Origin: a virus | Length of the DNA: 23,793 nucleotides | Direction: 5' to 3' (one strand) | IMG/VR virus record: IMGVR_UViG_3300001352_000015 | Span: 1 to 23,793 of that record | Shown here: positions 6,367 to 13,588 of the stretch, in pieces | Layout of the letters: each line of letters opens with the position of its first letter | Position numbering within the stretch: position 1 is the first letter of the stretch | The notes under the pieces: generated by a model | Databases searched by the model: none | What the model saw: the letters and a program-made list of their open reading frames with translations, nothing else | Told to the model about the DNA's origin: nothing | Program-made: the position numbers and the translations under genes

Positions 6367-8952
6367 TTATTCAGAAATTACGAAACTAGCGGGATTTGAT
6401 GGAACTGCATTAGCGGACCTGTTCAATTTGTCTAGATTGAATATATAACTTCCGTTAGAGTCAGTGATTCCGTTTATGTCACATATCGCGAATTTATTAT
6501 TAATATCGTAAGTGTTGTCTAGTTGGGTTCCGTCTGCGTACGCTTGGTATGTATATATTGTTCCTCCGTTTTGTGCGGAACCTCCTTCCGAAATGTTCTC
6601 AAGGGATAAATTATTAGGGTTGGATACTGAGGTTCCTATGCTTGCTAAACCTTGCCCAATACTGTTGGGTGAAGCTTCTATCGTTCTTGAGGAAAAACCC
6701 TCCAATTTATATGTGGGGTTTACTGCTATTGACGTAGTTTCTATTCCTGCAAGATTGACTGCCGAAGCTTGCCAGGAGAAGGTTCCTTTTGTATCTACAT
6801 CTAGGGCTGTAATCGTATAAGAGTTGCTTAATTTTCCTGTACCTTGGGAGTTTTGAGATAGAGTTGACGAGTTTGCTTGGGCTGTATCAGTACTTAAGGT
6901 TGGGTTCGCTAACATTAGTTGGTCGCTCGCTAAAGAAAACTGATCTTGGTTTCCGCTCGGTGAGCTACTTAGTTTTTGAGAAAGGTTAATTATTGACAAG
7001 CTTAGTGGAGTGTTTGCGATATTTATAACATCTTCCTTTTCTATAGTTATTCCATTAGAGTTTTTTGTGGCGGATATTTTTATATTGTTATCTCCTCCGT
7101 CTGATTTTATATTATAACTACCATTTAAGTAGGATACATTTTTTAGGGATTCGAACGACGAGGAATTATCTATTGAGAGTTGATTGTTTTGAGAGGAATA
7201 AGTTATAATGTCGAAATTTGAAGCCGTGTTATTCAGGGCTGCTGATTCCGTGGATTTTATAGCTTGTTGTGAATTGGGGTAGGATATTGCTCCGATATTC
7301 ACAGACGGAAAGCTTAGGTTGTTAAGTCGAGCGGTGTCTGAAGTGGTGAATTTGTCGCTAGTAGAGCCAAAATTATTCTTAGCTATTATTGATATGGGGA
7401 GATCTCCATCTCTAGACGAAGAGCCTATTGACCCGAATACATTTATCGGAACTTCGAATTTAAAACTTCCGTCGCTCAATACGGTCTTGGAGAAGTTTGA
7501 GTTGTAGTTAGTTTGAGAGCCATTTGATAAACCTTCGTTTCTTATAGATATAGAAATGTCGTTTATATCAACCCCTTTTCCATCTATAAATATTTCTGAA
7601 CCTACTACGTCTCCAGCTTTCACCTCTGATGTCCCTATAGAGTGAGGCGGTATTGAGGATGTAGCTATAGCGGATAAATTTGCGCCTGTTATTGCGGGGC
7701 CGTTTTCGATTTTAACTTTTACTCTTTCCGTATCGGTTGCTCCGTTGTTTGTTCTTACTGCGTTAATTTCTATATTGTCTGAATTGTTGTATATTCCATT
7801 TACATAATTTACCGACTTGCTGCTTTCAAAGGTTGATGTATTGGATATCGAAATGTCTGAATTTAGGGCTGTGTATGAAACTGTATCGGAGGTGTTGGAC
7901 CAGTTTGAAATAGTGTTTGAGAAGGAGGTGCTCTCTCCCTCTCTTAATCCATCAGATCTTCCATTGTACGAACTGGGATTATTGGCTGATATTATGGGGT
8001 ATGATTGATCTAAATTTCTTGTCCCGCTAAAATGCATAAAGTCAGTAGATTCTTTAAGCTCTCCGGTAGAGCCGAAAGAGTTTATCGCTTGTATTGCAAC
8101 GGGTTGAGGTCCTGTTTCGTTAGAGATGGTCACTGGTATTGTGGCTCTATAACGGCCCCCCAGGTTTGATAGTTGATAGTTTGCGAAATCTATCTCTTGA
8201 GCTAATCCGTACCCGTGAACTTTTATTAAAGTTATATCGTTTGTGTCGAAGTCTGCATATATGTTTATTTTATCTCCAGCTTTTAAGTGGCTTACTCCTA
8301 GCTGTTGCTGGGGTTTTGGCGTAGCGTTGATAATTTCATCTATGAATATGTTTATTGGCTCAGGACCTAAACCTAGTTCGTTTAATGAAATTTCAGAAAC
8401 TCTTCCGTTCGCTGTTGCGGTTATTGATGTGGCTCCCTCTAGGTTTATATTATTCAAAAAACCTTTAAATCTTCGGGTGTCTTGCCCTAACTGCTCAATG
8501 TTACTTAAGGGTATTTTTTGATTATTAATAAAAGCTTCCCCCATGTAATCGTAATTTGGGCCATCCCATTGTATTTCCACTCTTAGATCTGATGCAGATG
8601 CAACTGTTATTCCTGATAAATAAAGATTTGGATCCGGGGAGTCAAAGAAGGTCTTGTTTGTTACGCCGTTATTATCTTGAACATCGGATATAAAAAGAAA
8701 TTCTGCAGCTCCAGATTCTACTTGGGATATTGATGTGCCCAGCTTGGAAACATCTACCCCTCCGAGCGTTAAGGAGTCTGTAAAATTTCCACTCACAAAC
8801 TCTACACTATCTGAGGTTCTTACGTTTTGGTCCATGGAGACCATTAATCCGCCAAAATATAAATTATCAAATACTCCTGTCGCCCAAGCTTTGTCTAGCC
8901 TGCCGACTCCACCTTCTCCGCTATTCCTTGGAACTAAATTTCTTGTAGCCAT
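6367..8952 (-). CDS. Phage tail/fibre structural protein with tandem Ig-like repeats
   Basis: The product has 861 residues. The first 80 (ATRNLVPRNSGEGGVG..., then W, YFGG and SLTLGGVDV) resemble the N-terminal region of marine phage virion proteins in which a short structural head precedes variable appendages; this is from memory of that group. Residues about 200-425 and 426-655 form two tandem copies of a Ser/Asn/Thr-rich beta-type unit. Paired landmarks are LKAGDKI/VKAGDVV, INSFGSTGE/KNNFGSTSD, STFESSKSVNYVNGIYN/SSFESLKNVSYLNGSYN and ENGPAITG/ANTPLSLS. The composition (no Cys-rich or catalytic region) suggests Ig-like or bacterial-cadherin-like folds. A C-terminal segment (about 656-861) is unique and ends KLNRSANAVPSNPASFVISE. 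A role in adsorption or as a surface-exposed, possibly glycosylated appendage is inferred. The start has the late-type motif 4 bases upstream and no Shine-Dalgarno. Confidence 0.75.
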   Translation of the reverse strand: MATRNLVPRNSGEGGVGRLDKAWATGVFDNLYFGGLMVSMDQNVRTSDSVEFVSGNFTDSLTLGGVDVSKLGTSISQVESGAAEFLFISDVQDNNGVTNKTFFDSPDPNLYLSGITVASASDLRVEIQWDGPNYDYMGEAFINNQKIPLSNIEQLGQDTRRFKGFLNNINLEGATSITATANGRVSEISLNELGLGPEPINIFIDEIINATPKPQQQLGVSHLKAGDKINIYADFDTNDITLIKVHGYGLAQEIDFANYQLSNLGGRYRATIPVTISNETGPQPVAIQAINSFGSTGELKESTDFMHFSGTRNLDQSYPIISANNPSSYNGRSDGLREGESTSFSNTISNWSNTSDTVSYTALNSDISISNTSTFESSKSVNYVNGIYNNSDNIEINAVRTNNGATDTERVKVKIENGPAITGANLSAIATSSIPPHSIGTSEVKAGDVVGSEIFIDGKGVDINDISISIRNEGLSNGSQTNYNSNFSKTVLSDGSFKFEVPINVFGSIGSSSRDGDLPISIIAKNNFGSTSDKFTTSDTARLNNLSFPSVNIGAISYPNSQQAIKSTESAALNNTASNFDIITYSSQNNQLSIDNSSSFESLKNVSYLNGSYNIKSDGGDNNIKISATKNSNGITIEKEDVINIANTPLSLSIINLSQKLSSSPSGNQDQFSLASDQLMLANPTLSTDTAQANSSTLSQNSQGTGKLSNSYTITALDVDTKGTFSWQASAVNLAGIETTSIAVNPTYKLEGFSSRTIEASPNSIGQGLASIGTSVSNPNNLSLENISEGGSAQNGGTIYTYQAYADGTQLDNTYDINNKFAICDINGITDSNGSYIFNLDKLNRSANAVPSNPASFVISE
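6988..8352 (-). repeat. Two tandem ~225-residue protein repeats in the tail/fibre protein
   Basis: Repeat 1 is about 8352-7678 (residues 201-425) and repeat 2 about 7677-6988 (residues 426-655). They align over their length at the protein level, for example AIQAINSFGSTG with SIIAKNNFGSTS and SSKSVNYVNGIY with SLKNVSYLNGSY. They are well diverged at the DNA level, so this is an old duplication of a surface module. Confidence 0.75.
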
Positions 8953-8956
8953 TACT

Positions 8957-8966
8957 TATATTACAC
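8957..8966 (-). promoter_or_regulatory. Putative late promoter of the tail/fibre gene (GTGTAATATA)
   Basis: The minus-strand 10-mer GTGTAATATA ends 4 bases before the ATG at 8952. It is identical to the 10-mer at 10650-10659. With TAATAT (8958-8963) as -10, the +1 would fall at about 8951, on the start codon. No TTGACA-like -35 is present 15-19 bases upstream. Together with the copies at 6342 and 10650 it suggests a phage-specific promoter class. Confidence 0.5.
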
Positions 8967-8974
8967 AAATATTA

Positions 8975-9379
8975 TTAAAAAGATATATCATCTGTAAAAG
9001 CTTCGGGGCCTGTATCATACCTCCAGATATTAGCTCTTAATTCTAGATTATTATCATCCCTTAATATCCACATTGAATCTGATATAAGTGGGGCGTTAGA
9101 AGGGGATATATCTCCCAGCTCATCTTTCTCAAAGGCTTCTGATATATCAAGCCTATTGTCTCGAAGGTTAGAGTTAAAAATTTGATCTTGCAGTGAGCTT
9201 CCTGTTATGTAGTCTGATACATTTAGGCCGTTTATAAATAAAGCGGAAGTTGCATATATCTCATCAACCTCAAGCCTGTTTCCATCTAGCCTTAACTGTG
9301 GTTCAGTTAAGCTTCTCCCGATTATATAACTATCTGGCCCTACCCTTTTTAGAGGGTCTTTGATTCTGAAATAGTCCAT
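8975..9379 (-). CDS. Small phage structural protein of unknown function
   Basis: The product has 134 residues. I do not recognise a named family. It is acidic and soluble-looking, without a membrane segment or signal peptide. It has the polar, hydrophobic-alternating pattern (LFINGLNVSDYI, MWILRDDNNLELRANIW) common in small virion or baseplate accessory proteins. It lies between two repeat-bearing virion proteins. Its ATG directly follows the stop codon of the 420-aa gene (0-base gap), so the two are probably co-translated, and 22 bases separate its stop from the next ATG. A small tail, neck or fibre-connector role is inferred from position only. Confidence 0.5.
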   Translation of the reverse strand: MDYFRIKDPLKRVGPDSYIIGRSLTEPQLRLDGNRLEVDEIYATSALFINGLNVSDYITGSSLQDQIFNSNLRDNRLDISEAFEKDELGDISPSNAPLISDSMWILRDDNNLELRANIWRYDTGPEAFTDDISF

Positions 9380-10642
9380 TTAGCCGTCGATCCTGTCTTG
9401 CTCCGCTGGAACTTTATATATAATTGCGTAATCTACTGAATATCCTGATATAGTATGCGGTCTTTTTACAAAAACTCTTCCTGCTTCGTCATTGTGTATC
9501 TTAACGGCCATATCTGGATCGAGGAATATTAAATTATCTTTTCCTTCTTTTACTGAATCTGTTATTGAAAACCTTCTGTCGCTCGTGTGAAACTGTATGG
9601 GGTAGGGAGAATGGTTGTATATTACAATATGATCAAGTAGTCCTCTTTCATATAATTCATTATAATCTTGTAATTCGTAAGAATTTTTTAAACTAGCCTT
9701 AAAGTTTTCTTGCCTTAATCCGTATTGAGTATCGCTATCAAAAGTAGAAAAAGAGTCTCTACATCTATCAGGTTTTGTATATTCTGCGTGCAGGAAAAAA
9801 TCTGGATGTGATTTTTCTGGTTCACTGGAATTTTTTCTTCCATTATTGAAGTAGTTTCCGAATAAATCATCTTTTATGTTTCTGTCTTGACCTAAGCAAT
9901 CTCCAGAGTTTGAGCCAAACCTTAATTCTTCAGGAATGTCTTCCATTAGTATGAAGTCTTCTTCTATTTTTTGCGAAACCGTCTTGGTTCTGAGTTTCCA
10001 TTGTTGAGACTTACTTCTTGATTGATTTCCAGTAATGGAGTCGGACGGGCTTACTCCTATTTGGTCAAGTTTTCCTATTACTCCCGAAAGTAGTTCGTGG
10101 GTTTTATTGTCATCTACATCTAGATTTGATAAACCTATGGATAAGCCTGATAGCAAACCGTGAGCTTTTGTGTCGTTTACGTCAAGATTAGTTAGCGAAT
10201 CTAAGACTCCAGATAGCAATCTATGAGATTCAACATCTTTATCTATCTCTACATCAATGTGTATGTTTGATAATTCTGATTTTACTCCTGATAGCAACTC
10301 ATGAGATCTCGTGTCGTTTACCCCTAGGTTAAGCAATTCGCCATGAATGCCTGATAGTAACCTATGGGATTCTATATCCCTGTCGATCTCAACCTCAACA
10401 TGAATATTTGAGAGTTCTCCTGATATACCTGACAATAACTTTACACTACTAGAGCTTTGCCTGTTTAACTCTGCGAGCTCTCCAGATAACCCTTCTAGTA
10501 TAAAATCTACTTCCGCTGCAGGGTCCCATCTTCCCGATGCTTTGTTCCAGTTATAAGAAAAAGATGGCGAGGGTGATAGCGCATCAAGTTTTGTTATATC
10601 CGTATATAACGGATTATTCTTAAAATCTCCTGGGTCTGACAT
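9380..10642 (-). CDS. Phage virion protein with alternating 26/21-residue repeats (stalk-like)
   Basis: The product has 420 residues. The N-terminus (NPLYTDITKLDAL..., then YNWNKASGRWDP) precedes a repeat region at residues 48-200. That region is built on LLSG(I/V/L)xxxLxNL followed by an acidic linker ending in SH or similar. Repeat units start at residues 48, 69, 95, 116, 142, 163 and 184, with lengths 21, 26, 21, 26, 21, 21 and a last partial unit. The pattern suggests short amphipathic helices with polar turns, as in a fibrous stalk or coiled-coil rod. Residues about 335-415 (HIVIYNHSPYPIQFHTSDRR... AIIYKVP) look like a compact beta domain. No family is recognised. It begins a three-gene virion set; the start has the late-type motif 7 bases upstream and no Shine-Dalgarno. 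Confidence 0.6.
   Translation of the reverse strand: MSDPGDFKNNPLYTDITKLDALSPSPSFSYNWNKASGRWDPAAEVDFILEGLSGELAELNRQSSSSVKLLSGISGELSNIHVEVEIDRDIESHRLLSGIHGELLNLGVNDTRSHELLSGVKSELSNIHIDVEIDKDVESHRLLSGVLDSLTNLDVNDTKAHGLLSGLSIGLSNLDVDDNKTHELLSGVIGKLDQIGVSPSDSITGNQSRSKSQQWKLRTKTVSQKIEEDFILMEDIPEELRFGSNSGDCLGQDRNIKDDLFGNYFNNGRKNSSEPEKSHPDFFLHAEYTKPDRCRDSFSTFDSDTQYGLRQENFKASLKNSYELQDYNELYERGLLDHIVIYNHSPYPIQFHTSDRRFSITDSVKEGKDNLIFLDPDMAVKIHNDEAGRVFVKRPHTISGYSVDYAIIYKVPAEQDRIDG
10043..10501 (-). repeat. Seven LLSG-type protein repeats, unit lengths alternating 21 and 26 residues
   Basis: Units begin (residue numbers of the 420-aa protein) at 48, 69, 95, 116, 142, 163 and 184. The long units carry an inserted VEVEID or VEIDKD segment, while the short ones carry VNDT or VDDN. 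A long-short pair (69-115) is repeated almost exactly at 116-162, so the higher-order unit is 47 residues, about 141 bases. Confidence 0.85.
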
Positions 10643-10649
10643 ACAGGAG

Positions 10650-10680
10650 TATATTACACCTAAAATTTAGGTGTTGTCAA
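10650..10680 (-). promoter_or_regulatory. Putative promoter of the virion operon (TTGACA plus GTGTAATATA)
   Basis: On the minus strand TTGACA (10675-10680) is followed after 18 bases by TAATAT (10651-10656). That hexamer lies inside GTGTAATATA (10650-10659), which is identical to the motif ahead of the tail gene. The predicted +1 is about 10644, leaving a leader of about two bases before the ATG at 10642. Of the three late-type sites this is the only one that also has a good -35. Confidence 0.5.
10656..10674. repeat. Perfect 9-bp inverted repeat (possible operator)
   Basis: ACACCTAAA and TTTAGGTGT flank a single central A. It overlaps the stop codon of the FmdB-like gene (10667-10669) and fills exactly the gap between the TTGACA and the downstream promoter bases. 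No T-run follows on either strand, so a Rho-independent terminator is unlikely; a dimeric repressor site is more plausible. Confidence 0.6.
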
Positions 10681-11011
10681 GAGGGTGCTTTATGCCCCTT
10701 CTCTTGCTACTATAATCCTTGAAGTATTTTTTTTGAACAGGGTCGTACCCTAGTTTATCTTTTCTCATTTGCCCCAACTCTTTACTTTTTTCTAGCACAT
10801 CGTTATAAGAACCTTTTTTATTAAAGGTTTTAGACTTGAACGCTTCTTTGTCGAACGGGTCAATACTTGAGTCTGTTGAAGCTTCAGGCGCGTAAAATAC
10901 TCTATTCCACTTTACTCCTTCATTGTCAATATATATGTGATCCTCTTTCATCGATTGAACTATGTCAATCAACTCTTCTGTTTCGGGGTGCTCATATGTA
11001 TATAGAGGCAT
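10667..11011 (-). CDS. FmdB-like small phage protein lacking the zinc-ribbon cysteines
   Basis: The product has 114 residues. The opening MPLYTYEHPETEELIDI and the following strand pattern (VKWNRVFYAPEAST) resemble FmdB-family proteins (start MPxYxYxC..C) and their common phage relatives that start MPxYxF. The protein has no cysteine at all, so it cannot form the usual zinc ribbon. The second half is basic and lysine-rich (KKYFKDYSSKRRGIKH), which could bind nucleic acid or a virion surface. It overlaps the upstream glycosyltransferase stop by one base (TAATG). The function is not known to me; the family link rests on the N-terminal pattern. Confidence 0.5.
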   Translation of the reverse strand: MPLYTYEHPETEELIDIVQSMKEDHIYIDNEGVKWNRVFYAPEASTDSSIDPFDKEAFKSKTFNKKGSYNDVLEKSKELGQMRKDKLGYDPVQKKYFKDYSSKRRGIKHPLDNT

Positions 11012-12063
11012 TATTCTAAAATCTTATTTAGTGTGTTTTCATAGGTGAACTTATGCTTTAATTTTTCACCTTCTGTATTTGTTATGGTACATTTTTCTTC
11101 AGCTTTTTCCATTGCATCGATGAATTCATCTTGATCAAAAGTATATATGTTGCCCTGATTAAACTCTTCTCCTTCTTTAAAAAACATATTATCATAAGCA
11201 GGCTCTTTGCCGCTTGGGTTTACTAGTACGCAGTTGTCTTTAGAAGCCCAATCTTTATGAGAGCTACTATTTAGTACTATGCTCCATTTTCCTAGGCAGG
11301 TTGCGTTAAAAGAGGGGAGGTTCCAACCTTCTGCGCCACTCATTCCTCCTAGGTCAATATCTATTGAGTTTAAGTAGTCGTTTACTTGAGAATTTTTAGG
11401 AAGGAAGGGTAAGAAATTAATGTTCTCACATCTTTCTCCTCCTAGAATTCGTGATATTACGGCCTCCATTTGTTCTTTCTTTAGAAATGGGTTTGTTATG
11501 CAGCATGTCAATTGGTAGTTGTGGTTACCTCCGTACTTACGGATCCAGCATTTTATTATTTTTTCGGTATGCTTTCTTTTTTCAAATTTACCCATTAACC
11601 CAAAGTGGGTTTTTCCCTCAAGGTATTTTTTTTCAGTTTTATGAAAAAAGCTATCAAACCCCAAAGGGGAAAACGATGAATCTGGAAAGAGAGATTGAGC
11701 TTGAGATGAGCTAAATACAGTCTTATCTTGAAAGTTTGCTAGGGAAATTTCCGTGCTAGTTGGCTTATCTAACTCGTAAAAAGTATACAGTATCTGCTTG
11801 GGGGATATTCTGTTTTCCGAACCATTTAAGTGCCACATTTGCAACGTTGTGTCAGATTTCTTGAATATTTGAAACCTATCATTAATCCCAGATTCTATCC
11901 ATGTTTTAAAATCTTGATCTATTTCGAAGGCGCTAACATCTATATTGCCATTCGGGAATATAGCTACGTTCATTCCCTTTTCGAACATTGCCTTTAGTAG
12001 GTTTACGGACACGTTCCCAAATGATAAGGAGTTTAGTGGGCCTTTATATATTATTGAATTCAT
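11011..12063 (-). CDS. Glycosyltransferase, GT-B fold (GT1/GT4-like)
   Basis: The product has 350 residues. An N-terminal Rossmann-like half opens IIYKGPLNSLSFGNVSVNLL (2-22) and includes ILYTFYELDKP, where a 'tmfE' acceptor-site motif is usual in related phage and bacterial enzymes. The C-terminal half starts HFGLMGKFEKRKHTEKII near residue 158, the 'G....rKg...li.af' donor-domain motif. It contains GGMSGAEGWNLPSFNATCLGK near residue 238, the GT4 'p...EGfglp..EAma.G' loop that binds the nucleotide sugar. It lies in the replication-type gene block, 1 base after SSB, apart from the two main glycan runs. Timing may therefore differ from theirs. The specific sugar is not identifiable. Confidence 0.75.
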   Translation of the reverse strand: MNSIIYKGPLNSLSFGNVSVNLLKAMFEKGMNVAIFPNGNIDVSAFEIDQDFKTWIESGINDRFQIFKKSDTTLQMWHLNGSENRISPKQILYTFYELDKPTSTEISLANFQDKTVFSSSQAQSLFPDSSFSPLGFDSFFHKTEKKYLEGKTHFGLMGKFEKRKHTEKIIKCWIRKYGGNHNYQLTCCITNPFLKKEQMEAVISRILGGERCENINFLPFLPKNSQVNDYLNSIDIDLGGMSGAEGWNLPSFNATCLGKWSIVLNSSSHKDWASKDNCVLVNPSGKEPAYDNMFFKEGEEFNQGNIYTFDQDEFIDAMEKAEEKCTITNTEGEKLKHKFTYENTLNKILE

Positions 12064-12064
12064 G

Positions 12065-12448
12065 TTAAAACGGGATGTCTGCGAAGTCGTCCTCTTCTAT
12101 TATTCGCTCAGCTTTCCTATCAACGTTTTCTTTTTGGTTCTCCTCTGAAGGCTTATCAAGAAAGTTTACAAAATCAGCCCTACAATAAGTCTTACTTCTG
12201 TTTTCTCCAGATTTAGAAACCCAGCTACTTGACAATAGTTTCCCTTCGAGTAAAACTTTTCTGCCTTTCGATAGGAACCTGTTGCAGTTTTCAGCCACAT
12301 TTCCCCATGCTTCTACGTCAATGTAGAATACTGAGTTGCTAGCCTTGTTGTTTATAGCGACACTAAAGTCACAAACAGTGTTTCCATTTTTTGTTTTTTT
12401 AATCGCAGGTTCCCTAGTTAGGTTACCAAGCCCTATGAATTTATTCAT
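12065..12448 (-). CDS. ssb: Single-stranded DNA-binding protein (bacterial type)
   Basis: The product has 127 residues with the OB-fold landmarks of bacterial SSB. These are NKFIGLGNLTREPAIK at the start, VCDFSVAINNK, FYIDVEAWGNVAENCNRFLSKGRKVLLEG (the 'W...AE....l.KG..v.v.G' core) and KTYCRADFVNFL. The C-terminus is EEDDFADIPF, the acidic tip ending in IPF through which SSB recruits other replication and repair proteins. It binds and protects ssDNA during phage replication. This is one of very few genes here with a strong Shine-Dalgarno, which implies high translation. It overlaps the sigma-factor gene by 4 bases. Confidence 0.95.
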   Translation of the reverse strand: MNKFIGLGNLTREPAIKKTKNGNTVCDFSVAINNKASNSVFYIDVEAWGNVAENCNRFLSKGRKVLLEGKLLSSSWVSKSGENRSKTYCRADFVNFLDKPSEENQKENVDRKAERIIEEDDFADIPF

Positions 12449-13041
12449 ACTTCCTCCTTTAGTTGTTCCTTGAAGCTGTTAATTGCAGAGTTATGTATAT
12501 TTATACAACCTTGTATACTTAATTTCATTACTATGCCTATTTTTTTCCAAGACATTACTTTATTTTTATGTCCTATTATATATCTCATATTAAAAATTCT
12601 TTTTACTCTTTTGTCTGGATGTTCATCTATTACATTTAATACTTTATTTAATAAATCTTTTTTGACGTTCGCGGACATTGGGTCGCATTGGAAGTCTGGA
12701 GATTCAGGTATATTTTCTAAGTAGTCTGAGTGCCATGTTGGTCTTCTTTTGTTCTTATTGTATATATTTAAGCACATCCATTTTGTTTCGTTTCCTAGGT
12801 AAGTACTAAACTTTGCCCCTTTAGTCTTGTCAAATTTTATTGCGGCGCTGTAAATTTTATATTCTTTATCGTTAACCAGATCATTGTAATCAATAAACGG
12901 GCTGTTTGGACTAGCATAAGAATTTACCATTTCTAAGTAAATTCCACTATGCCTTTCCACTAAGGCGTTTAAGCTGTCTTCTTGTTTTTTATTATTCTGT
13001 ATGTTCTCGATCAGAGTTAAGTCTGTAGTTTCTTCGTTCAT
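12445..13041 (-). CDS. Phage RNA polymerase sigma factor (sigma-70-like, region 2 and 4)
   Basis: The product has 198 residues. Residues about 25-100 fit sigma region 2: ALVERHSGIYLEMVNSY, a DLVNDKEYKIYSAAIKFD helix (core-binding 'DL.q.g.i.l..A...fd'), then GAKFSTYLGNETKWMCLNIY, the classical 'FstYa...i...i' -10 recognition helix. KRRPTW begins the linker. Residues about 140-190 contain a helix-turn-helix-like region (SWKKIGIVMKLSIQGCINIHNSAINSFKEQL), matching region 4. At 198 residues it is short, like T4 gp55-type late sigma factors or minimal alternative sigmas. It probably directs host RNA polymerase to phage promoters; the GTGTAATATA class in this window is the obvious candidate. It overlaps both neighbours by 4 bases. 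Confidence 0.75.
   Translation of the reverse strand: MNEETTDLTLIENIQNNKKQEDSLNALVERHSGIYLEMVNSYASPNSPFIDYNDLVNDKEYKIYSAAIKFDKTKGAKFSTYLGNETKWMCLNIYNKNKRRPTWHSDYLENIPESPDFQCDPMSANVKKDLLNKVLNVIDEHPDKRVKRIFNMRYIIGHKNKVMSWKKIGIVMKLSIQGCINIHNSAINSFKEQLKEEV
12453..12460 (-). promoter_or_regulatory. Strong Shine-Dalgarno of ssb
   Basis: The minus strand reads AAAGGAGG, 4 bases before the ssb ATG (12448-12446), inside the 3' end of the sigma-factor gene. Nearly all other genes in the window have no recognisable Shine-Dalgarno, so this one marks a gene that needs abundant product. Confidence 0.85.
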
Positions 13042-13586
13042 AAAATTGATTGTAAAGCTAACTCTACTGTATTTCTAAGTTTATCTATATATTTGTCAGG
13101 GAAATTATTGCAAGTTATGCGTATATTAGATTTACGCTTGAGTATGGGATTGTTAATTTCTTCGTCTAGATTAGGGGGCGCGGTACCCTCTCTGGTTATG
13201 TGTACCGTTTTTCCTCCCATTCTATGTATCCAGTCTATTTCATTTTCAAACCTTACATCTGTAATAAATACGACTTTGCCCAGGTTCAAATTTTTAAGAA
13301 CCTCTTCTTCTATTTTTTCTATCCAGCAGTTCTCGTTAAGCTTTCTTCTTATGTTTGTGCCATAAGCCACAAGAAGCGGTCTAATCATCTTCTTTTCCTC
13401 GTCCTTCTCAGTAAAGGATGATATATTAGTATATTTCCCTAGTAGCTCGTCGCATTCCAACTTTAGGGAATCAGCGAAAGCAAACTTCTTAGCCTCTGAG
13501 CCTTTCTCTCTTAATATACTTTTTGATATTTCAAAAAAAGTGTCCTTCCCGCACCTAGCTAAACCGCATATACCTATAAGTTTCAT
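13038..13586 (-). CDS. Deoxynucleoside monophosphate kinase (T4 gp1-like)
   Basis: The product has 182 residues with P-loop GLARCGKDTF (8-17). FAFADSLK (the nucleotide-monophosphate side of the fold), RPLLVAYGTNIRRK, and VVFITDVRFENEIDWI (the Walker-B-like 'DvR..nE' motif) follow. HITREG and a C-terminal helix complete the core. This matches the phage dNMP kinase family (T4 gene 1), which phosphorylates dNMPs to feed dNTP synthesis during phage DNA replication. The length is as expected. A GGAG 7 bases before the ATG is a recognisable Shine-Dalgarno. It overlaps the sigma gene by 4 bases and follows the 98-aa gene after 2 bases. Confidence 0.85.
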   Translation of the reverse strand: MKLIGICGLARCGKDTFFEISKSILREKGSEAKKFAFADSLKLECDELLGKYTNISSFTEKDEEKKMIRPLLVAYGTNIRRKLNENCWIEKIEEEVLKNLNLGKVVFITDVRFENEIDWIHRMGGKTVHITREGTAPPNLDEEINNPILKRKSNIRITCNNFPDKYIDKLRNTVELALQSIL

Positions 13587-13588
13587 AT

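Noticed and set aside
6512-9040. Several plus-strand open frames of 60-100 codons opposite the tail protein and its neighbour
   Set aside because: They run antisense to well-supported virion genes, have low-complexity, unlikely sequences and no promoter or Shine-Dalgarno; they are by-products of the composition of the sense gene.
9618-9627. Minus-strand TTGTAATATA, 9 of 10 matches to the late-type motif
   Set aside because: It is inside the coding region of the 420-aa virion protein about 240 bases before the next start, so its position does not fit the other three sites.
10656-10674. Inverted repeat considered as a Rho-independent terminator
   Set aside because: No run of T follows on either strand, and the centre leaves only a three-base loop; operator-like use is more likely.
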